A stretch of DNA of 64,000 nt from Burkholderia diffusa (GCF_001718315.1 NZ_CP013362.1:806001-870000); one strand, 5' to 3'; numbered from the stretch's first letter, positions 17,697-27,587 are shown. The notes: generated by a model from the sequence alone, not told the origin. Made by a program: numbers and translations.

Positions 17697-19130
17697 TCAT
17701 GCGGAACCGGGAGTCGCCCGAGGGGGCTTGCCGGCCGGCGCCGCCGCGAGGCCGCCGGCGCCGGGCGTGGCCGACGTACCCGACGCGGCGTCGTGGTCGT
17801 GCGCGGTGAGGCGTTCGCGCACGAAGCCGATGTGCTCGCGCAGCACGTAGAACTGCCCTGCATACGCGAGCGGCATCTTCATCCGGTTCACGGCTTCCTC
17901 GATGTCGTCGAGTTCGTCGAGCAGATGGACGCGCTCCTCGGCCGTATGCTCGCCGAGCGCGCGGCGCTCGAGCGCGATCAGCGCGCCGTACCAGCGGTAG
18001 ATGCGCGAACGCACGCGCCAGCCGTACAGCGACGGCACCAGCCGCAGCCCGGGAATCAGCACGACGATCAGCGGCACCACGACGACCAGCAGCCGGTCGA
18101 CGAGACTCGCGACCCAGAACGGCAGCCGCCGGTACAGGAAGGTCTTGCCCGACTTGTAGTAGCGCGCCGCGTCGTCGGACAGCGGGAAGCCGCGCGTGAC
18201 GGCCGACGGGAATTCGCCTGCGTGCTGCAGGATCGTCGCGTGGCCGTGCACTTCGCGCGCGGCCTCGATCAGCAGATCGGACAGTGCGGGGTGCAACGAG
18301 TCGCGCGCGACCAGCTCGATCGTCGGCGCGACCGTATGGATGTCGGCAGGCGGCAGGTTGCGGCCGAGATCGTAGACGCCCATCGGCAGCGTGATCGCGG
18401 TCAGGTACGGAAAGCGCCGCGCGTACGCTTCGGCCTGCGTGAACGAGTACACGTGCACGCCGGGCGCGCGGAACAGCTTCGCCATCACCGGGATCTGCGT
18501 CGAGTCGCCGGACAGGAACGCGGCGTCGATCCTGCCGTCGAGCAGCGCGGTCGCCGCATCCTCGCCGGCCGTCGGCAGCAGTTCCGTCGAGCCGCCCGGC
18601 ACGATGCCGTTCATCTTCAGCAGCGCGAGGCTCAATTCGCGCGCGCCGCTGCCTTCCGCGCCGAGCGCGAGCCGCTTTCCCTTGAAGTCCGACAGGCGCT
18701 CGACCACCGGGCCGCGATACATGATTGCGAGCGGCACGTAGCCGATGCTGCCGAGCGACACGAGGTGCTCGTCGCGCTCCTTCGGACCGATGCCGCTCTG
18801 CACGAAGCCGACGTCGACCGGCGCGTTCGGGTTCGACAGCCGAGCGAGATTCTGCGCGGATCCTTCGGATGACTGGACGTCGAGCGTGACGCCGTTCTTC
18901 GCGAGGATCGCCTTGTATTTCTGCGCGGCATTCCAGTAGGTGCTGCCGGGCGGGCCGGACGAAATCACGAGCGTGGACGGCGGCGCCGGCTGGATCAGCT
19001 TGACCGCGAGCCATACCGCCGCGACCGCGAGCAGCACGGTGGGGCCGATCGACAGTGCGAGGTCGCGCCACGACACCGCGACGAAGCGGGCGAGGATGCG
19101 GCGGGGCGGGCGAGGGCGGGCTGGCTTCAT
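17697..19130 (-). CDS. TAXI-family solute-binding protein with membrane anchors
   Basis: A 477-residue protein. An N-terminal transmembrane segment (about residues 20-45) is followed by a periplasmic TAXI domain of the TRAP type: LVISSGPPGSTYWNAAQKYK, then SEGSAQNLARL, DVGFVQSG, GSGARELSLALLKMNGI and AAFLSGDST. A second hydrophobic span (about 325-350, LVVVVPLIVVLIPGLRLVPS) and a cytoplasmic helical tail follow. TAXI proteins deliver small acids to TRAP permeases, but no TRAP membrane subunit is nearby, and the two anchors suggest a stand-alone sensor or a binding protein tied to the membrane. ATG 19130 was preferred; a GTG at 19148 would add six residues. Confidence 0.8.
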   Translation of the reverse strand: MKPARPRPPRRILARFVAVSWRDLALSIGPTVLLAVAAVWLAVKLIQPAPPSTLVISSGPPGSTYWNAAQKYKAILAKNGVTLDVQSSEGSAQNLARLSNPNAPVDVGFVQSGIGPKERDEHLVSLGSIGYVPLAIMYRGPVVERLSDFKGKRLALGAEGSGARELSLALLKMNGIVPGGSTELLPTAGEDAATALLDGRIDAAFLSGDSTQIPVMAKLFRAPGVHVYSFTQAEAYARRFPYLTAITLPMGVYDLGRNLPPADIHTVAPTIELVARDSLHPALSDLLIEAAREVHGHATILQHAGEFPSAVTRGFPLSDDAARYYKSGKTFLYRRLPFWVASLVDRLLVVVVPLIVVLIPGLRLVPSLYGWRVRSRIYRWYGALIALERRALGEHTAEERVHLLDELDDIEEAVNRMKMPLAYAGQFYVLREHIGFVRERLTAHDHDAASGTSATPGAGGLAAAPAGKPPRATPGSA

Positions 19131-19584
19131 GGAGTCGGCGGATGACACGGGCGTGACGCATCGATGACGGGCGTCACGGACGATGTGCGAGATGCAGGTT
19201 CTCGCGGCGATGGTACCCGGTTTCGCCCGGCATGCGCGAGTCCGGCACGGCAGCGCGGCGGCGGACTCGGGCGCGCGCGCCGCCGGCCGCCGGGAGGCCG
19301 CGCGTCAAAAGCTTTGCGCTTCGGCGGGCGCTGGATTACATTGTGCGTCGCAGCCGCGACCGATTCGCGCGCGACCCGGCACGCAATGAGACCGGGCGCG
19401 TCCGGCCGGCGGCTGTCCGGCCCGGCCGGCCCGCATTCGCGTGCGCCGGTCGCCGGCCCGTGTCGCCTCTCTCGCATCGCCGTGGAAATCATCGGCCGTC
19501 CCGCCCGTTCGCGCGCGGGTTGGCTGCCTTTGGGGGTATCCGGCCGTACTGTGCGCGGCCGTTCCGAAGTCATAAGGAGATAGC
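19131..19584. other. Intergenic region with an inverted repeat
   Basis: This 454-base stretch between the divergent TAXI and BON genes shows no gene. GTGACGC (19153-19159) and GCGTCAC (19171-19177) form a 7-bp inverted repeat just upstream of the TAXI gene start. A ribosome-binding site (AAGGAG) lies a few bases before the BON gene. Confidence 0.45.
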
Positions 19585-19950
19585 ATGAAGTCGATCGTGT
19601 TGAGAGCGTTGGGTGTTGCGGCCGTTGCGGCCTGTCTGTCGGGCAGCGTGTATGCGCAGTCGAGCGACGCGGCGGCAACCGAGGCGCCGGCTGCGGCAGC
19701 GAGCTCGCCGAAGGCCGCGGCCAAGACCGCGAAGAAGGCGAACCGCAAGCTCGGCTACGCGGTGCGCAAGGCAATTACGAAGGCAGGCGGCATCGACGTG
19801 GCGAACATCGTCGTGCGCTCGAAGGGCGGCGCGATCTCGCTGGAGGGTACGGTGCCCGACCAGGCACAGATCGACAAGGCGGAAGAGGCAGCGAAGAGCG
19901 TGAAAGGCGTGACGTCGGTCACGAACAAGCTGACGGTCCAGCAGCAATGA
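19585..19950 (+). CDS. Secreted BON-domain protein
   Basis: A 121-residue exported protein. A signal peptide MKSIVLRALGVAAVAACLSG is cleaved near VYA-QS. After an Ala-rich linker and a Lys-rich stretch (KAAAKTAKKANRK), a BON domain spans about residues 55-118, with VRSKGGAISLEGTVPDQAQI and the end KSVKGVTSVTNKLTV. BON domains bind phospholipid surfaces and are found in OsmY-like periplasmic stress proteins. The domain is single, whereas OsmY has two. It has a clear AAGGAG ribosome-binding site. Function beyond the envelope is inferred. Confidence 0.88.
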   Translation: MKSIVLRALGVAAVAACLSGSVYAQSSDAAATEAPAAAASSPKAAAKTAKKANRKLGYAVRKAITKAGGIDVANIVVRSKGGAISLEGTVPDQAQIDKAEEAAKSVKGVTSVTNKLTVQQQ

Positions 19951-19959
19951 CGCCGGGCG

Positions 19960-19977
19960 GCGGCGCGTAAGCGCCGC
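19960..19977 (+). terminator. Possible weak terminator after the BON gene
   Basis: A perfect 7-bp stem (GCGGCGC/GCGCCGC) with a GTAA loop lies 10 bases after the stop, followed by a further hairpin at 19993-20014. Neither has a clear T tract, so termination is uncertain. Confidence 0.4.
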
Positions 19978-20185
19978 GCGCCCGTTTGCGGCGGGTCCCG
20001 GTGTACCGGGGCCCGTCTGCGCTGTGAGCCCCGGGCCTGCCGCCATGCGTCAGGCCCCCCGAATGGGTATCTCCAAGGCGAGTTCCTTGGGGGCGGAAAA
20101 CGCCGGGCGCCCCTGCGTTTCCATCAGAGGTCGTCAGCCGCGCACGACACGGCGGCGGACCGATAACGATATCGAGAGGGCGGCA

Positions 20186-22276
20186 ATGACGACGCACGGG
20201 TGGGGCAGTCGGATTCTCTTGGGCGCGGCGCTGGTCGCGGTCGCGGTGCTCGGCGCCTGCAACGGCGACGATTCTGGCGAGCGCAACCGGTTGCCCGGCT
20301 TCGTGTCCGGCAGCGTGCGCACGACCGCCTATGACGGCACGAGCGACGATCTGCTGACGGCCGGCCTCGGCAAGACCGGCCTCGCCGCCGCCGCCGCGCC
20401 TGCATTCGCGAATCCGTCCCGGCCGACCAGCGCCGAGCTGCGCCGGCTCGCGATCTGGTCGAATTACCGCGCGCTCGTCGACATGAGCGCCAATGGCGGC
20501 TACGGCCGTTTCTGGGGGCCGAACGTCGACCTCGACGGCAACGACACGCTCGGCGAAGGCAAGATCCCCGGCACCGAATATCTCGCGTATTCCGACGACG
20601 GCAGCGGCCGCAAGAACGTGACGCTGCTCGTGCAGGTGCCCGCGAGCTTCGATCCCGCGCAGCCGTGCATCGTCACGGCGACGTCGTCCGGTTCGCGCGG
20701 CGTGTACGGCGCGATTTCGGCGGCCGGCGAGTGGGGCCTCAAGCGCGGCTGCGCGGTCGCATACAACGACAAAGGCGGCGGCAACGGCGCCCACGAGCTC
20801 GGCTCCGACACGATCACGCTGATCGACGGCACGCTCGCGAACGCGGTGCTCGCGGGCAACGCCAGTCTCTTTACCGCCAACGTGACGAGCGGCGACCTGG
20901 CCGCGTTCAACAGCCGTTTCCCGAACCGCTACGCGTTCAAGCACGCGCATTCGCAGCAGAACCCCGAGCAGGACTGGGGGCACGTGACGCTGCAGTCTGT
21001 CGAATTCGCGTATTGGGCGCTCAACGAGCAGTTCGGGCCGCTGCTCGACAGCTCGCATCACGGCGTGCGCTACCATCCGGGCGACATCACGACGATCGCC
21101 GCGTCCGTCAGCAACGGCGGCGGCGCGGCGCTCGCGGCGGCCGAGCAGGACACGCGTCGCTGGATCACTGCGGTCGTGGTCGGCGAGCCGCAGGTCAACG
21201 TGCGGATGGCGCCGAACGCGGTCGTGCGCGAGGGCGGCCAGCCGGTGCCGTCGTTCGGCCGGCCGCTGGCCGACTACGCGACGCTCGCGAACCTGCTGGA
21301 GCCGTGCGCGGCCGCATCGGCGTCCCTCGCCGACGCGCCGTACCTGAGCGCGCTGCCGGCCACCACCACGCAGTCGATCCGCACGCAGCGCTGCGCGACG
21401 CTCGCCGCTGCGGGGCTCGTGTCCGGCGCCGATACGCAAAGCCAGGCCGCCGACGCGCTCGCGCAACTGCATGCGGCCGGCTATCTCGCCGATTCCGACC
21501 TGCTGCAGGCGCCGATGTGGGATTCGCAGGCGATTCCGGCGATCGCGGTCACCTATGCGAACGCGTACACGCGCTCGCGCGTGACCGACAACCTGTGCAA
21601 TTTCAGCTTCGCGACCACCAGTGCGGCGACGGGCGCGGTCGCGCCGCCCGCCACGTCGCCGATGCCGGCCGTGTTCGGCCTCGGCAACGGCGTGCCGCCG
21701 ACGGCGGGTGTCAATCTCGTGTTCAACACCGGCGCGGGCGTCGACCACCGGCTCGCGACGCCCGACGCGAGTTTCGCGGGCGCGCTGTGCCTGCGGCAGC
21801 TGTGGACCAACGGGATGCTCGACATGCCGGCGAACGTCGACGCGGTGCGCGTGAACGCGAATCTGCAGGGCAAGCCCGCGATCATCGTGCAGGGCCGCAG
21901 CGACGCGCTCGTGCCCGTGAATCACGCGTCCCGCGCATACGTCGCGCAGAACGGCATCAGTGAAGGCGGGCGCAGCCAGCTCGTGTTCTACGAGGTGACG
22001 AACGGGCAGCACTTCGATGCGTTCCTGCCCGTCGCGGGCTTCGACACGCGCTTCGTGCCGGTCCACTACTACAACCTGCAGGCGCTGAACCTGATGTGGC
22101 GGCACCTGAAGAGCGGTGCCGCGCTGCCGCCATCGCAGGTGATCCGCACGGTGCCGCGCGGCGGCACGCCGGGCGCCGCGCCGGCGCTGACGAGCGCGAA
22201 CCTGCCGCCGATCTCGGCGTCCCCCGGCGCGAACGCGATCACGACCGGCGCTGGCGCGATCGACGTGCCCCTCTGA
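20186..22276 (+). CDS. D-(-)-3-hydroxybutyrate oligomer hydrolase, lipoprotein
   Basis: A 696-residue exported esterase of the 3HB-oligomer hydrolase family, which cuts short oligomers released from polyhydroxybutyrate into 3-hydroxybutyrate. The N-terminus has a lipoprotein-like signal (LVAVAVLGAC, Cys about residue 25). Family segments include SNYRALVDMSANGGYGRFWG, AFKHAHSQQNPEQDWG, a Ser in TSSGSRGVYG near residue 170 that may be the nucleophile, and VSNGGGAALAAAEQDTRRWI. The C-terminal part has IIVQGRSDALVPVNHASR (Asp of the triad region) and VTNGQHFDAFLP (His). ATG 20186 follows GAGAGGGCGG. A terminator follows at 22301. Confidence 0.88.
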   Translation: MTTHGWGSRILLGAALVAVAVLGACNGDDSGERNRLPGFVSGSVRTTAYDGTSDDLLTAGLGKTGLAAAAAPAFANPSRPTSAELRRLAIWSNYRALVDMSANGGYGRFWGPNVDLDGNDTLGEGKIPGTEYLAYSDDGSGRKNVTLLVQVPASFDPAQPCIVTATSSGSRGVYGAISAAGEWGLKRGCAVAYNDKGGGNGAHELGSDTITLIDGTLANAVLAGNASLFTANVTSGDLAAFNSRFPNRYAFKHAHSQQNPEQDWGHVTLQSVEFAYWALNEQFGPLLDSSHHGVRYHPGDITTIAASVSNGGGAALAAAEQDTRRWITAVVVGEPQVNVRMAPNAVVREGGQPVPSFGRPLADYATLANLLEPCAAASASLADAPYLSALPATTTQSIRTQRCATLAAAGLVSGADTQSQAADALAQLHAAGYLADSDLLQAPMWDSQAIPAIAVTYANAYTRSRVTDNLCNFSFATTSAATGAVAPPATSPMPAVFGLGNGVPPTAGVNLVFNTGAGVDHRLATPDASFAGALCLRQLWTNGMLDMPANVDAVRVNANLQGKPAIIVQGRSDALVPVNHASRAYVAQNGISEGGRSQLVFYEVTNGQHFDAFLPVAGFDTRFVPVHYYNLQALNLMWRHLKSGAALPPSQVIRTVPRGGTPGAAPALTSANLPPISASPGANAITTGAGAIDVPL

Positions 22277-22300
22277 CGGCGCCCGCCGCGCCGCGATAGG

Positions 22301-22330
22301 AAGCCGGACCGTCGTCCGGCTTTTTTCTTT
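22301..22330 (+). terminator. Rho-independent terminator of the 3HB-oligomer hydrolase gene
   Basis: The stem AAGCCGGAC/GTCCGGCTT with a CGTC loop is followed directly by a T-rich run, 25 bases after the stop codon. Confidence 0.9.
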
Positions 22331-22890
22331 TCAGCACCTGGAATCGGTCCCGCACTGGCCTTTATCGGAGCGGCATGCGCTGTAACAAATTATTACTTTA
22401 CGGCGGAAAACCCGGAATCTATTATGCGCCGATATTTTCACTTAATTTAATAAATTACCGTAAAGACAATATTCCTTTCCGTATAGTTAATCGATCCTTT
22501 CGATTTTATTAAATCGGCTCGAACTGCGATTGGTCGCTGTTTCGCGATTGATCGGCATTTCGCCGAGGGGGATTGTTCGTTTGTTCGAAGCGAAGGCGCC
22601 TTGTCGGGCGGGCCTTGCAGGGGATGCTTTTGCTTGGCTGTTTCTCGCGCATGCGGATGACGGAGGCTGAATTCGCATTGGCGCGCATTATTGAATTGTC
22701 GTTTTTCAATGGAATTGATTCCATTGCGCGGTCGCGGAATGCGGGTGGGGTAAATCGTGCCGATCGGTATTTGCCGATTCGGTAAAAAACTCGGAGTGCA
22801 TCGCAAAACGAATGCGCTCCCGGTGCGGAGCGCCGGCGCAAATGATCCTTTGCGGGCGGCGGTATTTATCGTTCTGTTCGAGAGGCAATA
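22331..22890. other. 560-base A+T-rich intergenic region
   Basis: No gene seen. The part 22376-22800 is far richer in A+T than the rest of the window, with many TTAATTTAATAAATT-like runs. It must contain the promoter of the S10 peptidase gene at 22891. The composition could mark a foreign remnant or a binding site for silencing proteins of the H-NS type; I see no repeats or integrase to decide. Confidence 0.5.
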
Positions 22891-24726
22891 ATGACGACAC
22901 TGAAGTCCTTGAAAGACGGTTTCGCGCTATTTGGAACGACACTCGGCGTGCCGCTCGCCGCAGCCGCGACCGCGGCGCTGCTCGTCACGGGATGTGGCGG
23001 CGACGACGGGTCCGGCCCGACCGCCGCCACCGCGGCGGCGGCGACGACGCCGAACGGCAGCACGACGGCCAGCACCAATGCAACGGCCGCCGTCCCGGCC
23101 GACCAGCCGTACGTCGACAACGACGTGTACGGCACCGGGCCGAACGATGCGGTCACGGATTCGACCGAAGGGGCCGCGGTCGTGCACCGCCAGGTCACGA
23201 TCGGCGGCAAGACCGTCCAGTACACGGCCACCACGGGCCACCTGACCACGATCGATCCGATCACGTCGGCGCCGAACGCGAAGATGTTCTACGTCGCGTA
23301 CACGCAGGACAATCCGGACCCGTCGAAGCCGCGCCCGGTCACGTTCTTCTACAACGGCGGCCCCGGCTCGTCGTCGGTCTACCTGCTGCTCGGCTCGTAC
23401 GGGCCGAAGCGCCTGCAGTCGTCGTTCCCGAACTTCACGCCGCCGGCCCCGTACAAGCTGCTCGACAACCCGGACAGCCTGCTCGACCGCACCGACCTCG
23501 TGTTCATCAACCCGGTCGGCACCGGTTACTCGGCGGCGATCGCCCCGGCGAAGAACAAGGACTTCTGGGGCACCGACCAGGACGCGCGCTCGATCGATCG
23601 CTTCGTCCAGCGCTATCTGACCAAGTATTCGCGCTGGAACTCGCCGAAGTTCCTGTATGGCGAGTCGTACGGCACGGCGCGCAGCGCGGTGGTGTCGTGG
23701 GTGCTGCATGAGGACGGCATCGACCTGAACGGGATCACGCTGCAATCGTCGATCCTCGACTATGCGAATGCACTGTCGGCGCCCGGCACCTTCCCGACGC
23801 TCGCGGCCGACGCGTTCTACTGGAAGAAGACGACGCTCAACCCGACACCGACCGATCTCGACGCGTACATGGTGCAGGCCCGCAACTACGCGGACAACAC
23901 GCTCGCGCCGCTCGCGCAGAAGCCGAACCCGCAGGACGGCGGCTTCGTGAACGTGCGACTGAACCTCAATCTGCAGACCGCGCAGCAGATGGGCTCGTAC
24001 ATCGGCACGGATCCGACGTCGCTGATCCAGACGTTCGGCAACCCGGCCGCGCTGGGCAACGTGCCGTCGTCGGACGACAACCCGCCGTACACGTTCTTCC
24101 TGACGCTCGTGCCGGGCACGCAGATCGGCCAGTACGACGGGCGCGCGAACTTCACGGGCAAGGGCATCGCGCCGTACATCCTGCCGAACTCGGGCAGCAA
24201 CGATCCGTCGATCACGAACGTCGGCGGCGCGTACACGGTGCTGTGGAACAGCTATATCAACACCGACCTCAAGTACACGTCGACGTCGTCGTTCGTGGAC
24301 CTGAACGACCAGGTCTTCAACAACTGGGACTTCAGCCATACGGATCCGACCGGCGCGAACAAGGGCGGCGGCAATACGCTGTACACGGCCGGCGACCTGG
24401 CGGCCACGATGAGCGTGAACCCGGACCTGAAGGTGCTGTCGGCGAACGGTTATTTCGATGCAGTCACGCCGTTCCACCAGACCGAGCTGACGCTCGCGCA
24501 GATGCCGCTCGATCCGACGCTCAAGGCGCAGAACCTGACGATCAAGAACTACCCGTCGGGCCACATGATCTACCTGAACGACGCGTCCCGGACCGCGCTG
24601 AAGGGCGATCTGGCCAACTTCTACGACGGCGTGCTCGCGAACCGCGCGGCGCTGCAGCGCGTGCTGAAGCTGCAAATGCGCACGCAGCAGCTCAAGCAGC
24701 AGCAACTGAAGCAGCAAGGGCAGTAA
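22891..24726 (+). CDS. S10-family serine carboxypeptidase-like lipoprotein
   Basis: A 611-residue exported alpha/beta-hydrolase. The signal ends in a lipobox-like VTGC (Cys about residue 36), followed by a Ser/Thr/Ala-rich linker to about residue 70. The catalytic domain shows FFYNGGPGSSSVY (oxyanion region of S10 enzymes), NPVGTGYSAAI, the nucleophile in YGESYGTARSAV (Ser about 259), an Asp in LSANGYFDAVTP and a His in YPSGHMIYL. These are the expected Ser-Asp-His triad elements. The C-terminus is Gln/Lys-rich. Bacterial relatives are largely uncharacterised; carboxypeptidase activity is inferred. It has the same lipoprotein layout as the upstream hydrolase but lies after its own A+T-rich control region. 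Confidence 0.87.
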   Translation: MTTLKSLKDGFALFGTTLGVPLAAAATAALLVTGCGGDDGSGPTAATAAAATTPNGSTTASTNATAAVPADQPYVDNDVYGTGPNDAVTDSTEGAAVVHRQVTIGGKTVQYTATTGHLTTIDPITSAPNAKMFYVAYTQDNPDPSKPRPVTFFYNGGPGSSSVYLLLGSYGPKRLQSSFPNFTPPAPYKLLDNPDSLLDRTDLVFINPVGTGYSAAIAPAKNKDFWGTDQDARSIDRFVQRYLTKYSRWNSPKFLYGESYGTARSAVVSWVLHEDGIDLNGITLQSSILDYANALSAPGTFPTLAADAFYWKKTTLNPTPTDLDAYMVQARNYADNTLAPLAQKPNPQDGGFVNVRLNLNLQTAQQMGSYIGTDPTSLIQTFGNPAALGNVPSSDDNPPYTFFLTLVPGTQIGQYDGRANFTGKGIAPYILPNSGSNDPSITNVGGAYTVLWNSYINTDLKYTSTSSFVDLNDQVFNNWDFSHTDPTGANKGGGNTLYTAGDLAATMSVNPDLKVLSANGYFDAVTPFHQTELTLAQMPLDPTLKAQNLTIKNYPSGHMIYLNDASRTALKGDLANFYDGVLANRAALQRVLKLQMRTQQLKQQQLKQQGQ

Positions 24727-24824
24727 GCGCGGCGGGCGGCGTGCTCGCCGCCCCGTGGCAACGCGATTCGCGTCGCCCGGTTCGCAGCCGGGCCGTGCGC
24801 GGATCGCACCGCCCCGGATGGACG

Positions 24825-24860
24825 ACAGCCCGATCGGCGCAGGCCGGTCGGGCTGTTTTT
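24825..24860 (+). terminator. Rho-independent terminator of the S10 peptidase gene
   Basis: Arms ACAGCCCGA and TCGGGCTGT with a short inner stem, followed by TTTTT. It lies between the S10 gene and the convergent TauE gene. Confidence 0.88.
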
Positions 24861-24941
24861 CTTGTGCGGTGGGACGCGGGTCGGCGCGTCGCGCACCGGC
24901 CGGATGGAAGATTACTACGGAGCGAAAGGCGCCCGCGCCGC

Positions 24942-25730
24942 TTACGCGAGCACGAGCCGCACGCCGACCGCGACGAGCGTCGCGGCGAGCAGGTTGCGCA
25001 GCAGCCGCTCGGGCGCGCGCGCCGACAGCAGGCTGCCGAGCACGATGCCGGGCAGCGAGCCGAGCAGCAGCGACAGCAGCATCGACCAGTCGACCGAGCC
25101 GAGCAGCCAGTGGCCCATGCCCGCGACGAGCGTGAGCGGCACCGCATGCGCGATGTCGGAGCCGACGATGCGCGTGGTTGCGAGCGTCGGGTACAACAGC
25201 AGCAGCACGGTGACGCCGATCGCGCCGGCGCCGACCGATGTCATCGACACGAGCACGCCGAGCACGGCGCCCGTCAGCACCGTCGACCACAGCGTGCGCG
25301 CGGGGCTCGGCGCGAGCGGGTTGCGCGCGGCGAGCGCGGTCAATTGCGGACGGAAGATCAGCGCGAGCGACGTGAGCAGCAGCGCGACGCCGAGCACCAG
25401 CTGGATCAGCCGCGCGGTGCCGGGCGAATTCATCCCGTGCGTGTGCAGTATCCATAGCGTGACGGCCGCGGCCGGGACGCTGCCGGCCGCGAGCCGGCCG
25501 GTGATGCGCCAGTCGATCGACCCCTTCAGCCCGTGCACGAGCGTGCCGGTGGCTTTGGTCGCCGCCGCGTACAGCAGGTCGGTGCCGACCGCCGTCGCGG
25601 GGTGGACGCCGAACAGCAGCACGAGGATCGGCGTCATCAGCGAGCCGCCGCCGACGCCCGTCAGGCCGACGAGGATGCCGACGAACAGGCCGGACAGGGA
25701 GTACAGCAGATCGATATGGGGAAGCGACAT
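24942..25730 (-). CDS. TauE/SafE-family anion exporter
   Basis: A 262-residue inner-membrane protein with about eight helices and the two family repeats. The first starts LFVGILVGLTGVGGGSLMTP, and the second has VLVSMTSVGAGAIGVTVLLL. It carries the GVGGGSLMTP and GTDLLYAAATK signatures. Relatives export sulfite, sulfoacetate or other organosulfur anions. The frame remains open far upstream (to 27311) because of codon bias antisense to the neighbour, but family sequence begins at ATG 25730. No sulfur-metabolism gene is adjacent. Confidence 0.88.
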   Translation of the reverse strand: MSLPHIDLLYSLSGLFVGILVGLTGVGGGSLMTPILVLLFGVHPATAVGTDLLYAAATKATGTLVHGLKGSIDWRITGRLAAGSVPAAAVTLWILHTHGMNSPGTARLIQLVLGVALLLTSLALIFRPQLTALAARNPLAPSPARTLWSTVLTGAVLGVLVSMTSVGAGAIGVTVLLLLYPTLATTRIVGSDIAHAVPLTLVAGMGHWLLGSVDWSMLLSLLLGSLPGIVLGSLLSARAPERLLRNLLAATLVAVGVRLVLA

Positions 25731-26020
25731 CGGAAGCAGGCGGTTATGCGGCGTTCGGCGGCGGCGCGCGGCCGCGGCGCGCGCATCAAAGTCCGCCATT
25801 GTCGCAAAAGTGGCGCGTCGGTGTACGACTACGTTAAAAATCGGCGGGGAATGCTTGCCGGACGGGCCCTTCGTGACGTGCGAAACGGTCGTTTGAACGG
25901 GCGCCGGGCCTGACGGGGCCGTGCGCCGGCATTGGGGCGTGTGCGAACGGCGGCCGGCTATCGGGCATGGCGGGGGAGAGCGGGGCGACATGCGTCCCGC
26001 GTCAGGCCGGACGGCCGCCG

Positions 26021-27460
26021 TCAATGCATCGCGGGGCCGACGCCGGCAACGGCGTCCTGGCGGCGGATGCGCAGCGCGAGGCCGAGCAGCCCCGCCGCGG
26101 CCGCGAATGCCGCACCGACCGCGAATGCGGCGTGGTAGCCGCCGTTCAGCGCCTCGAGCGGTATGGCGCGCGCCGCCGCGAGCGCGTCGGTGCGCGCGGC
26201 CGCGAGGCTCGCGAGCACGGCGAGGCCGAGTGCGCCGCCCATCATGAACGCGGTGTTGACGATGCCGGACGCGAGTCCCGAATCGGCCGGGGCGACGTCG
26301 CTCATCGCGGCGAGCAGCACCGGATTGAACGCGACGCCGGCGCCGATGCCGAGCAGCGTCATGCCCGGCAGCACGTGCCAGACGAAGCTGCCGTCCGCCG
26401 GCGCGCGCGAGAACAGCGCGAGGCCGCACGCGGCGATCAACAGGCCGGCCGCGATCGGGCCGCGGATTCCGAAGCGCATCACGATCCGCGCCGACAGCCC
26501 GAGCGAGAACGCCGCCATGATCAGGTTGGCCGGCAGGAACGCGAGCCCGACCTGCAGCGGCCCATAGCCGAGCACGCGCTGCATGTAGAGCGCGGACAGG
26601 AAAAACCACGCGAACATGGCCGCCGCCCACAGCACGCCGATTACGTTCGCGAGCGCGACGTTGCGCGCGGCGAACAGCGTGAGCGGCATCAGCGGATGCG
26701 CGACGCGCGCCTCGATCGCGATGAACAGCGCGAGCAGCACCACGGCCGCGCCGATCAGCACGACGGTCTGCGTCGACAGCCAGCCGGCGTCGTTGCCGCC
26801 GACGATCCCGTAGACCGCGAGCATCAGCGACGCGGTCACGGTGATCGCGCCGGCGACGTCGAGCCGCGCGGCGCCGGCCGGCGCGCGCATGCGCGGCAAC
26901 AGCGCGACGCACATCGCATAAACCGCGATGCCGATCGGCAGGTTGACGAGGAAGATCCAGTGCCACGACAGCGTGCTGGTCAGGAGCCCGCCGAGCAGCA
27001 CGCCGATGCTGCCGCCGCCCGCGCAGACGAAGCCGTAGACACCCATCGCGCGCGCCCGTTCTCCCGGTTCGGTGAAGAGATTCATGATCAGCGACAGCGA
27101 CACGGCCGACACGATCGCGCCGCCGAAGCCCTGCACCGCGCGCGCGGCGATCAGCATCGTCTGCGACTGCGCGAGGCCGCAGGCGAGCGACGCGAACGTG
27201 AATACGACGAGGCCCGCAAGGAACATGCGCCGCTGGCCGTACAGGTCGCCGAGCCGGCCGCCGAGCAGCAGGCAGCCGCCGAACGTCAGCAGGTATGCGT
27301 TGACGACCCATACGAGGGCCGTTTCGGTGAAATGGAGGTCGGTACTGATCGAAGGCAGCGCAACGTTGACGATCGTGCTGTCGAGCACGATCATCAGCAC
27401 GCCGAGGCAGAGGACGATCAGCGCGTACCAGCGCTTCTCGCCGTGGATACCGTGGGTCAT
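26021..27460 (-). CDS. MFS multidrug efflux transporter, DHA2 (EmrB/QacA) family
   Basis: A 479-residue inner-membrane protein with fourteen predicted helices, typical for DHA2 pumps. It has the motif LDSTIVNVALPSI in helix 1, GGRLGDLYGQRRMF (MFS motif A) after helix 2, ARAVQGFGGAIV, and GVYGFVCAGGGSIGVLLGGL (antiporter motif C region) in helix 5. It probably exports hydrophobic drugs in exchange for protons. No membrane-fusion or outer-membrane partner gene lies alongside, so it may work alone as QacA does. The FrnE-type gene lies 127 bases upstream on the same strand. Confidence 0.88.
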   Translation of the reverse strand: MTHGIHGEKRWYALIVLCLGVLMIVLDSTIVNVALPSISTDLHFTETALVWVVNAYLLTFGGCLLLGGRLGDLYGQRRMFLAGLVVFTFASLACGLAQSQTMLIAARAVQGFGGAIVSAVSLSLIMNLFTEPGERARAMGVYGFVCAGGGSIGVLLGGLLTSTLSWHWIFLVNLPIGIAVYAMCVALLPRMRAPAGAARLDVAGAITVTASLMLAVYGIVGGNDAGWLSTQTVVLIGAAVVLLALFIAIEARVAHPLMPLTLFAARNVALANVIGVLWAAAMFAWFFLSALYMQRVLGYGPLQVGLAFLPANLIMAAFSLGLSARIVMRFGIRGPIAAGLLIAACGLALFSRAPADGSFVWHVLPGMTLLGIGAGVAFNPVLLAAMSDVAPADSGLASGIVNTAFMMGGALGLAVLASLAAARTDALAAARAIPLEALNGGYHAAFAVGAAFAAAAGLLGLALRIRRQDAVAGVGPAMH

Positions 27461-27587
27461 GGGCTGGCCGCCTTCTCTCTGATAGTTATTTGAAAGGCTG
27501 CATTGTAGACGTCATTCCCGCGCGCTTCCTGCCGGTTTGTGGCAGGAGCGACGCGTAGCGGCGGCGCGCGTCGCGCGGCGCCGGAGG

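Noticed and set aside
19993..20014. GC-rich hairpin upstream of the 3HB-oligomer hydrolase gene
   Set aside because: No T tract and one G-T pair; in such GC-rich DNA a stem of this size is weak evidence for a separate element.
25731..27311. Upstream extension of the TauE frame
   Set aside because: The frame stays open antisense-biased over the DHA2 pump gene, but family sequence and the first transmembrane helix begin at ATG 25730.
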